This document shows, piece by piece, positions 50,386 through 56,566 of a DNA stretch of 64,000 bases. Within the stretch, counting starts at the first letter, position 1; every line of letters starts with the position of its first letter. The notes under the pieces were generated by a model. The model was not told the DNA's origin. It did no database searches and worked only from the letters and a program-made list of their open reading frames with translations. The translations under genes were made by a program, and so were the position numbers. Source of the stretch: CAYTTR01 sp964440805 (GTDB lineage Bacteria; Acidobacteriota; Aminicenantia; Aminicenantales; Aminicenantaceae); NCBI GenBank assembly GCA_964440805.1, contig CAYTTR010000001.1, positions 137,746 to 201,745 on the forward strand. The letters are read 5' to 3'.

Positions 50386-51749
50386 CTACATATTCACTTC
50401 TCATTGTGGATGATGAAATCCTGACTTTAAATAACTTAAAAAGGGCGTTAGAGAAAGAGGGCTATGAAATTTACTTGGCCGATTCAGGTGAAAGAGCTCT
50501 GGAAATCTTGACTAAAGTTAAGCCGCATCTTGTTCTTCTTGATTTAATGCTTCCCGGAATATCCGGACTCGAAGTGCTTAAAAGGATTAAGGAAAAAGAA
50601 CCGGAAACAGCCGTAATCATGATGACCGCTTATGAAATTCTGGAAAAAGCAGTCGAAGCCATGAAACTGGGAGCTTATGATTATCTTCTAAAACCATTTA
50701 AAGTAAGCGAGTTGAAAAATACAATCAAGCGGGCCCTGGAAACCTTAACTTTAAGGATTAGAATCCAGGAACACCTTGAATCAGAAAAAGGCCGCTATTA
50801 TTTTGGCCGAATTATCGGCCACAGCCAGAAAATGAAAGAAGTCGTAGAAATCTCCCAGCGAGTAGCCTTGAGTGAGCGGACAACGGTTCTCCTTCAAGGA
50901 GAAAGCGGGACCGGAAAAGAATTGCTGGCCAAGGCCATTCATTACCACAGCCCGCGAGCAGATAAACCCATTATCGAAATAAATTGCGCCGCCATTCCTG
51001 ATAATTTACTGGAAAGCGAGCTTTTCGGCTATGAAGCAGGGGCGTTCACTGATGCCCGTAAGAGAAAAACAGGCATCCTGGAAAAAGGAGATGAAGGGAC
51101 TGTCTTTTTTGATGAAATCGCTGAAATGTCTGTTGGTTTGCAAGCTAAGCTGCTTCGGGTTTTAGAAGAAGGGACCTTTTCCAGACTGGGGGGGAATAAA
51201 CAGATAAAAATTGACATTCGGGTTATTGCTGCTACCAATAAGGACTTGGAAAAAGAAACCGAAGCAGGAAAATTCAGAGAAGATCTTTTCTACCGGCTAA
51301 ATGTCGTCCCCATCCCCATTCCGCCTTTAAGAGAAAGAAAGGAAGATATAATTCCTCTGGCCCTCTCATTTATAAATGAATATAACCGCGAACTAAAACG
51401 GTCTTATAAAGCTATATCTGAGAAAGCAGCAGAAGCCTTGACTCAATACACGTGGCCCGGTAATGTCAGAGAATTAAGAAATGTTATCGAACGTATAATG
51501 TCCCTTTATGACGACCAGGAAATAAATTTTAATCACCTGCCCCTTGAAATTCAAAAGCCAAGAAAAAATAAGGAAGAATTGAAGCTGAATTCCATTTTAT
51601 CTGAAGAAGATTATCCTTCCTTAGAAGAAATAGAAAAAAAATATATTCAAAAAGTCCTGGAATACACAAATAACAATAAAACCCAGGCTGCCAAAATACT
51701 GGGTATCCATCCGACTTCACTTTTCAGAAAATTGAAATCATTCCAATAG
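50382..51749 (+). CDS. NtrC-family sigma-54 response regulator
   Basis: 455 aa. Receiver domain with phospho-acceptor Asp54 in LLDLMLPG and DDE pocket; AAA+ domain with Walker A GESGTGKE, the sigma-54 contact loop GAFTDA (a common variant of GAFTGA), Walker B VFFDEIAEM and the WPGNVREL region; C-terminal Fis-type helix-turn-helix (NNKTQAAKILGIHPTSLFRK). It should activate sigma-54 promoters after phosphorylation by the upstream kinase. The nearest such promoter and a perfect palindrome lie directly downstream, before the GDH operon. Confidence 0.95.
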   Translation: MTTYSLLIVDDEILTLNNLKRALEKEGYEIYLADSGERALEILTKVKPHLVLLDLMLPGISGLEVLKRIKEKEPETAVIMMTAYEILEKAVEAMKLGAYDYLLKPFKVSELKNTIKRALETLTLRIRIQEHLESEKGRYYFGRIIGHSQKMKEVVEISQRVALSERTTVLLQGESGTGKELLAKAIHYHSPRADKPIIEINCAAIPDNLLESELFGYEAGAFTDARKRKTGILEKGDEGTVFFDEIAEMSVGLQAKLLRVLEEGTFSRLGGNKQIKIDIRVIAATNKDLEKETEAGKFREDLFYRLNVVPIPIPPLRERKEDIIPLALSFINEYNRELKRSYKAISEKAAEALTQYTWPGNVRELRNVIERIMSLYDDQEINFNHLPLEIQKPRKNKEELKLNSILSEEDYPSLEEIEKKYIQKVLEYTNNNKTQAAKILGIHPTSLFRKLKSFQ

Positions 51750-51806
51750 CAAACACCGGTTTTTGAAAATCATTTTGGTAAAAAAAATAGAATAATAACC
51801 CATCCA

Positions 51807-51834
51807 TAGCATTTTGCAGTATTGCAAAATGCTA
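51807..51834. promoter_or_regulatory. 28-bp perfect palindrome, candidate NtrC-type activator site
   Basis: TAGCATTTTGCA, a GTAT spacer and TGCAAAATGCTA: 12-bp perfect arms. It lies 52 bases upstream of the sigma-54 -24 element and 57 bases after the end of the regulator gene, a plausible upstream activating site for the Fis-type domain. It could also form a hairpin but has no T-run. Confidence 0.75.
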
Positions 51835-51885
51835 CAACTGCATTTTTCTAATTTTGTAAATTATTTATTATCAATCTTTTAATAA

Positions 51886-51903
51886 TTGGCACAACTATTG
51901 CAC
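51886..51903 (+). promoter_or_regulatory. Sigma-54 (-24/-12) promoter
   Basis: TTGGCAC, five bases, TTGCAC: matches the sigma-54 consensus TTGGCAC-N5-TTGCA fully. It lies 32 bases upstream of the small ORF at 51936, which has an AAAGGAG ribosome site. It implies that the GDH operon needs an activated NtrC-type protein. Confidence 0.88.
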
Positions 51904-51935
51904 TAGATATAAATGATAAATGAAAGGAGTTACAA

Positions 51936-52181
51936 ATGACTTCAGATAAGAGTTCAGCTCTCAAAAAAAAGGAACTGGATGAGCAAGAAGAAAAAGGTCC
52001 GGAAATCATTTCATGGCCTGATATCAATGGTTTTATGAAAACAAAAGAAAAATCAAAAGAGAGAATTTCTCTTGATGAAAAATATCTCTATTACAAGGGG
52101 AAAAAAATTCCAATTCTTCAATTTCAAAAATCAGGTTATGACAAGCTTCTCCAGCTTTTGGTCAAAGAAATAGGAAGGTAA
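51936..52181 (+). CDS. Small hypothetical protein, first gene of the sigma-54 GDH operon
   Basis: 81 aa, highly charged (rich in Lys and Glu), no membrane segment, no recognised domain. It has a good ribosome site (AAAGGAG, 7 bases before the ATG) directly downstream of the sigma-54 promoter, and its stop is 2 bases before the GDH ATG, so it is almost certainly expressed. The C-terminal half (LDEKYLYYKGKKIPI...YDKLLQLLVKEIG) looks folded. It may bind or regulate GDH; this is only positional inference. Confidence 0.7.
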   Translation: MTSDKSSALKKKELDEQEEKGPEIISWPDINGFMKTKEKSKERISLDEKYLYYKGKKIPILQFQKSGYDKLLQLLVKEIGR

Positions 52182-52183
52182 AC

Positions 52184-53479
52184 ATGCAAAAAGAAGCTAA
52201 AATCAAGTACATCGAACCTGCAGTTAGGGAAAAGGGAGAATATGATCCTTTTATGGAATCATTGCTTCAATATGAGAAGGCAGCAGGATGTCTTGACCTT
52301 GAACCATGGATCTATCAACGCTTGAAGTATCCAGAGAGAGAAATAATTGTTCATATCGCCATCACCATGGATGACGGCAGAGCAGAAAGTTTTACCGGGT
52401 TCAGGGTTCAACATTCAACTATACGAGGCCCATCAAAAGGTGGTATCCGTTTCAGTCCAGATGCCTCATTGAGCGAATGCAAAGCCCTGGCTACTTGGAT
52501 GACCTGGAAATGCGCAGTAGTTGATCTTCCATTTGGCGGAGGCAAGGGAGCAGTAATCTGTGATGCCTTGAAGATGTCTGAAAACGAACTCAAAAAAATC
52601 ACCAAAGAGTATACAAGAGCTATCAGCGATATGATAGGTCCCCATAAAGATGTCCCTGCCCCTGATATGTTCACCAATTCTCAGACCATGGCCTGGATAG
52701 TCGACGCTTACAGTGAAAGCAAAGGCTACCTGGAACCTGCTGTTGTCACCGGTAAGCCGGTTTACTTATGGGGTTCACTGGGCCGGGGAGAAGCTACTGG
52801 AACCGGCCTTTACTATGTTCTCAGAGAAACTTGCAAGCACCTCAATTTCAACCTGGATGGAAAAAAAGCGGCAGTTCTGGGTTTCGGAAACGTAGGGGCC
52901 TCCATTGCCAAGCTGGCTCATAAAGCAGGATGCAAGATTATAGCTGTTACAGACATTTTTGGAGGAATTTTCAATGAAAAAGGAATCGATCCTTTCAAGC
53001 TCTCTGACTATGTGGCTAAAACTGGTTCTGTAGTCAAATTTGAAGACACCGAACCCATCGATAATGACTCTCTCATCGGCCTGCCTTGTGACATTTTGAT
53101 TCCGGCTGCTGTTGAGGGACAGATACATAAAGGAAATGCTGATACCATCAAAGCAAAAATCATTCTGGAAGGAGCCAACGGACCCACTACAGTAGAAGCT
53201 GATGAAATTCTAAACGAAAAAAATATCCTGGTGGTTCCTGATATTTTAGCCAATGCTGGAGGGGTTACTGTTTCCTACCTGGAATGGGTTCAGGATCTGC
53301 AGCGGTTCTTTTTCTCCGAGGAAGAAGTTCTGGAGAGAACTGAGAAAAAAATGAAAAAAGCTTTCTGGGAAATAATTTCCACTATGGAAAAATACAAGGT
53401 TCCCATGAGAGAAGCCGCTTACATTTTGGCTGTGGGCCGGGTGGCCCAGTCTCTCCGGGCTTTGGGACGAGCAGCTTGA
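52184..53479 (+). CDS. gdhA: Glutamate dehydrogenase (Glu/Leu/Phe/Val family)
   Basis: 431 aa. Catalytic-domain motifs: FRVQHSTIRGPSKGGIRF, KCAVVDLPFGGGKGAV with the catalytic Lys, APDMFTNSQTMAWI with catalytic Asp, and the NAD(P)-binding VLGFGNVGASIA. The short hexameric form, typical of catabolic GDHs in peptide fermenters. It interconverts glutamate and 2-oxoglutarate plus ammonium. Regulated by a sigma-54 promoter upstream of the small co-transcribed ORF. A perfect-stem terminator lies at 53535. Confidence 0.95.
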   Translation: MQKEAKIKYIEPAVREKGEYDPFMESLLQYEKAAGCLDLEPWIYQRLKYPEREIIVHIAITMDDGRAESFTGFRVQHSTIRGPSKGGIRFSPDASLSECKALATWMTWKCAVVDLPFGGGKGAVICDALKMSENELKKITKEYTRAISDMIGPHKDVPAPDMFTNSQTMAWIVDAYSESKGYLEPAVVTGKPVYLWGSLGRGEATGTGLYYVLRETCKHLNFNLDGKKAAVLGFGNVGASIAKLAHKAGCKIIAVTDIFGGIFNEKGIDPFKLSDYVAKTGSVVKFEDTEPIDNDSLIGLPCDILIPAAVEGQIHKGNADTIKAKIILEGANGPTTVEADEILNEKNILVVPDILANAGGVTVSYLEWVQDLQRFFFSEEEVLERTEKKMKKAFWEIISTMEKYKVPMREAAYILAVGRVAQSLRALGRAA

Positions 53480-53534
53480 GAGAAAATTCTTTTTTTCTCC
53501 TCATCGTATTCTCCTCTTAACCTCATCTTAACCC

Positions 53535-53567
53535 GAGCAACCCCTTTTAAAGGGGTTGCTCTACTTT
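53535..53567 (+). terminator. Intrinsic terminator of the GDH operon
   Basis: GAGCAACCCC (53535-53544) and GGGGTTGCTC (53552-53561) pair perfectly around a TTTTAAA loop, followed by a T-rich tract (tacttttt). A classic rho-independent terminator 55 bases after the GDH stop. Confidence 0.9.
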
Positions 53568-53651
53568 TTAAATCATATTTTCTGAAACCTAACTTGACAT
53601 TCCTCCGAAGAAATCCTTTTATGAACTCTTTTCCTTAAAAAAATTAAATGC

Positions 53652-53685
53652 CTTCCAGAAATTCTCTCTGGAAGTTAAATTTTTT
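53652..53685 (+). terminator. Second hairpin followed by T-tract
   Basis: CTTCCAG (53652-53658) pairs with CTGGAAG (53668-53674) around a 9-base loop, followed by ttaaatttttt. It looks like a second intrinsic terminator or an attenuator in front of the GGDEF gene, in the 271-base spacer. Confidence 0.6.
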
Positions 53686-53750
53686 GACTTTAATATTTCG
53701 TTTTGTTATAAAAAAATTGCAGGCGGATATTAAATACGAAGGGGGATAAA

Positions 53751-54710
53751 TTGAAAGCAAGAGAAGAGCTTCATTCCTTATTTCCAAACATTAGCGACAA
53801 TTCTTCACTTGTTTCCCTTTTGAACAATATTAATGACGGAGCCTGCATCTTAAATGAAGAACAAAAAATTCTTTTTTGGAGCCGGGGAGCAGAATTAATT
53901 ACTGGATTTAAACGCGAAGAAGTCATTGGGAAAAATTGCAGCGATAATATCTTGGCTCCTGTAACTGCTGTTGGCACAAAACTTTGCCCTGAAATTTGTC
54001 CAGCTAAGAAAACATTGTCAGACGGGAAAATACGATCCTGTGATTCCTACATCCATCATCAAGAAGGATTTCGCCTGCCGGTATGTTTGCGTTTTATTCC
54101 TATATCCATTAGTAAAAAAACAAATGGAGTCTTTATTGTTATTATAGATACTTCTCCCAAAGTCTTGCTGCCCCAAAGAACAATAGAGCTTGAACACTTG
54201 TCCCTTCTTGATCAATTAACAGGCACAGGAAACAGGCGTTATCTTGAAATTAATATCCTTTCCCGCTTGGATGAACTTAGACGCTATCGGCTTCCTTTCG
54301 GACTTCTCTATATAGATGTGGACAACTTAGCTGATGTTAATCAAGCTTACGGTTTTAAGACAGGAAACAACATTCTTCGTACTATTGCTCAAACACTATT
54401 AAACAACTCCCGTTTTTTTGATGCGGTGGGTCGCTGGGAAGAAGACGAGTTTATTGTCACTATTCTCAATATTTCCCAATCTAAACTGGACATGGTGGCC
54501 AATAAATTGAGGCTTTTAGTTTCTCAATCGAGCGTTTTTTTTGAAGAAAAAGTTATTTTTGCCACCAGTTCCCTCGGGGCAACCCTGGCCAAACCAAACG
54601 ACAATATCGATTCCTTGATTGAACGTGGAAAAGCCCTAAAAAACTACAGTAAAAAATTAGGCCGGAACTGTGTTTCTCTCACTTTGGATAAAGATTACAC
54701 CAATAAATAA
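53751..54710 (+). CDS. PAS-GGDEF protein with degenerate active site (EEDEF)
   Basis: 319 aa, TTG start preceded by a GGGGG ribosome site (gaagggggataaattg). PAS domain about 18-135 with cysteines at 63, 79 and 83 (KLCPEICP). GGDEF domain about 148-310: LLDQLTGTGNRR, LYIDVDNLADVN (metal Asp kept), then RWEEDEF. The signature reads EEDEF (residues 230-234) in place of GGDEF, so GTP binding is probably lost, but the inhibitory c-di-GMP site RxxD is kept as RFFD (221-224). It may be a c-di-GMP receptor. No transmembrane segment. Convergent with the receiver gene. Confidence 0.82.
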   Translation: MKAREELHSLFPNISDNSSLVSLLNNINDGACILNEEQKILFWSRGAELITGFKREEVIGKNCSDNILAPVTAVGTKLCPEICPAKKTLSDGKIRSCDSYIHHQEGFRLPVCLRFIPISISKKTNGVFIVIIDTSPKVLLPQRTIELEHLSLLDQLTGTGNRRYLEINILSRLDELRRYRLPFGLLYIDVDNLADVNQAYGFKTGNNILRTIAQTLLNNSRFFDAVGRWEEDEFIVTILNISQSKLDMVANKLRLLVSQSSVFFEEKVIFATSSLGATLAKPNDNIDSLIERGKALKNYSKKLGRNCVSLTLDKDYTNK

Positions 54711-54766
54711 TCCCCATTTTTTAATTATATTGAATTTTGGCATTTAGCGGGAAAATTCTTTATTAA

Positions 54767-55030
54767 CCTGGATTATTCACGAGTGGAGGTTGCCGTAAAG
54801 GCAAGGCACAGGGCACGCAGCTGTGATCTCTCCACCGGCAAGTGCCCTGTAACGAAGCAGATGCGCCAAGCGCGGCTCGCCCAGAGAGTAAAAAAGGCCG
54901 ATTTTTAGATTAAATATAGTAAAAAATTTTGATAGACTTACTTTATCTAAGTACGCCTTGGGAAATTCTTTTAAATCATTCCTAGTCTTTGTTATATTAT
55001 ATGTACCGGTCTTTTTATGAATAGTTCAGG
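54767..55030. mobile_element. 155-bp foldback (MITE-like) repeat, copy 3, interrupted by a 109-bp insertion
   Basis: The left end cctggattattca (54767-54779) and its continuation taaaaaaggccgat (54889-54902) are separated by 109 bp. The right end, ending tttttatgaatagttcagg, closes at 55030. Removing the insert leaves exactly 155 bp, as in the other two copies. It fills the 320-base non-coding stretch 54711-55030 between convergent genes, and its edge supplies the TAA of the receiver gene; nothing else was seen there. Confidence 0.88.
54780..54888. ncRNA. 109-bp GC-rich insertion with pseudoknot potential (HEARO/omega-RNA-like candidate)
   Basis: It is inserted cleanly inside the terminal repeat of a foldback element, with no target duplication. 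It is GC-rich in an AT-rich setting and highly structured: hairpin TTGCC-gtaaa-GGCAA (54790-54804), stem GTGGAG/CTCCAC (54783-54788 with 54830-54835) and stem ACAGGGCAC/GTGCCCTGT (54808-54816 with 54842-54850), the last two crossing as a pseudoknot. On the minus strand its 3' end is followed by TGA. This fits a short IS200/IS605-type, HEARO-like element, but no HNH or TnpB/IscB gene is here. Strand is unknown. Confidence 0.5.
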
Positions 55031-55402
55031 TTAATTTATTTTTGACAGGCAGTCTTTGATGACTTTTTTTAGGGAAAAATCGTCCAAAGGCTTGGTTAAG
55101 TAACCTAATGGATTTGTCTCCTGGGCTCTATCTAAAGTTTTATCATCAGCAAAACCGGTCAAGTATATCACAGCCGATTGGCAGGATTCCTGAATTATCC
55201 TGGCAGCAGTGATGCCATCTATTTCCCCTTTAAGTCCAATATCCATCAAAATGAGATCCGGAGGTGATGCTCGAGCCATGGCCACGGCTTCCTCTCCAGT
55301 ATAAGCAATACCGGTTATTTCGCAGTCAAGTTCCCTTAAAACATTCTCAATATCCATGGCCACTATTCCTTCATCTTCTACTATGAGTACTTTAGGCTTC
55401 AA
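55031..55402 (-). CDS. Single-domain response regulator (receiver only)
   Basis: 123 aa, complete receiver: acidic pocket VEDEG, phospho-acceptor Asp54 in LILMDIGLKGEIDG, the Thr in YLTGF and the Lys in YLTKPLDD. The DGITAAR segment after the acceptor resembles receivers paired with hybrid PAS histidine kinases. No output domain. Monocistronic here; kinase partner unknown. Its TAA abuts the foldback repeat. Confidence 0.92.
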   Translation of the reverse strand: MKPKVLIVEDEGIVAMDIENVLRELDCEITGIAYTGEEAVAMARASPPDLILMDIGLKGEIDGITAARIIQESCQSAVIYLTGFADDKTLDRAQETNPLGYLTKPLDDFSLKKVIKDCLSKIN

Positions 55403-55496
55403 ATTTACCCTTCCCCTCTTTTTTTCTTATTTTATATATCAAAATTTTTCATTCATAACAAGAATTCTTTTTACAAAATTTATTTTTTTCTAACAT

Positions 55497-55961
55497 TCAA
55501 AGAACAGCTATAGCCTCAATTTCAACTTTAACATCCTTGGGAAGGCGGACAACCTGGACGGCAGCCCGGGCAGGATAAGGCGGCTTAAAAAACTGGGCAT
55601 AAACATCGTTCATTTGGCTGAAATCATCCATATCTTGAAGAAATACAGTGCACTTAACTGTTTTATCCAGAGAACTTCCAGCTTCTTCCAAAACTTCCTT
55701 CAGGTTGTTTAAAACAAGCCTGGTTTGTTCTTCAATATCTCCCTGGCTTAACTTCCCTGTTTCCGGGTGGATAGCAATCTGGCCCGAAGCAAAAACCATT
55801 CCCTTGGCAACAACTGCCTGAGAATATGGTCCAATAGCTTGCGGCGCCTTATTTGTTTTAACCTCTTTTTTCATATTATTACTCCTTTGTTTTTTTGTCC
55901 TAACCGATAGCCCCAGGAAAACAAAACCGGTTATGACTGTCAGAGCTTCCCTTCTCTTCAT
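55497..55961 (-). CDS. ridA: RidA/YjgF family enamine/imine deaminase with optional N-terminal extension
   Basis: 154 aa from the first ATG. Residues 30-154 are a standard RidA: APQAIGPYSQAV, FASGQIAIHPETG, the Arg in PPYPARAAVQV and VEIEAIAVL. Residues 1-29 (MKRREALTVITGFVFLGLSV...) add a twin-arginine and hydrophobic stretch. Both the first ATG (GGAGAG) and the internal ATG at 55874 (AAAGGAG) have ribosome sites, so a longer, perhaps exported or anchored form and a cytoplasmic form could both be made. RidA removes reactive enamines from PLP dehydratases, such as the one at 62919. Confidence 0.9.
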   Translation of the reverse strand: MKRREALTVITGFVFLGLSVRTKKQRSNNMKKEVKTNKAPQAIGPYSQAVVAKGMVFASGQIAIHPETGKLSQGDIEEQTRLVLNNLKEVLEEAGSSLDKTVKCTVFLQDMDDFSQMNDVYAQFFKPPYPARAAVQVVRLPKDVKVEIEAIAVL

Positions 55962-56041
55962 GGTAAAGCTCTCCTTCCTGATAAATTTATTTTTTGTTTT
56001 AATTTATCAGAATTGCCTGGCTTTAGTAAAGCTTAGAGGCC

Positions 56042-56130
56042 CTCTTCCATTCTGTGTGGGCGAAACCATGATGAGAGAGCATCAGGTATGCCCTCCTGTT
56101 CTGCAAGCATACCCACGCTAAATGGAAGAG
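56042..56130. repeat. Structured palindromic repeat, long form
   Basis: Outer stem CTCTTCCATT/AATGGAAGAG (56042-56051 with 56121-56130), inner GTGTG/CACGC, and two internal hairpins TGATG/CATCA (56069-56084) and GGTATGC/GCATACC (56085-56113) give a multi-branched fold. A related shorter copy is at 33454. It occupies the middle of the 311-base divergent spacer 55962-56272; the rest of that spacer shows nothing recognisable. Confidence 0.7.
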
Positions 56131-56272
56131 AACCACCTTAGATAACTAAAGTATTTCTAAAACAGTGATTAGGGGAAAAGTATGGCCTGCTTTTCCCATC
56201 CCCTTTCCTTATAATTACTTCTCATTTTCCTGCTCTTGCTTCCTTTATCAGCTTTTATTAGAATAAGTTGTT

Positions 56273-56491
56273 ATGCCTATTTATGAGTTTATTTGCCAGA
56301 AATGCGGTCATAAATTTGAGACTTTTGTCTCCTTAGGAAAAGAATCACAAGTTGCCTGCAATTCCTGCAGGAGCCCTGATATTAAAAAGCTTTTCTCCTC
56401 TTTTGGCATTGGAGGAGGAAGCAACCGTCTTCAGTCAGCCTCGGCTTCCTGTAACTCCTGTTCCTCAAGATCTTGCAGTACCTGCAGATAA
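56273..56491 (+). CDS. FmdB-type zinc ribbon protein
   Basis: 72 aa. Starts MPIYEFICQKCGHKFE and has a second CNSC pair, the zinc ribbon of the FmdB/CxxC family of putative regulatory proteins. A Ser/Cys-rich tail (CNSCSSRSCSTCR) adds further possible metal ligands. The function of the family is poorly known. Single gene upstream of the hyuA operon. Confidence 0.88.
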   Translation: MPIYEFICQKCGHKFETFVSLGKESQVACNSCRSPDIKKLFSSFGIGGGSNRLQSASASCNSCSSRSCSTCR

Positions 56492-56566
56492 TCTCTTTAT
56501 TTTAATCTTATAAACCAAATCTATTATCCTTGACTTGTTGAAAAAAATTATAAATAAATATAGCCG

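Noticed and set aside
55933..56121. 62-codon ORF across the structured repeat
   Set aside because: It runs antisense to the ridA start and then through the palindromic repeat; no ribosome site and no similarity recognised.
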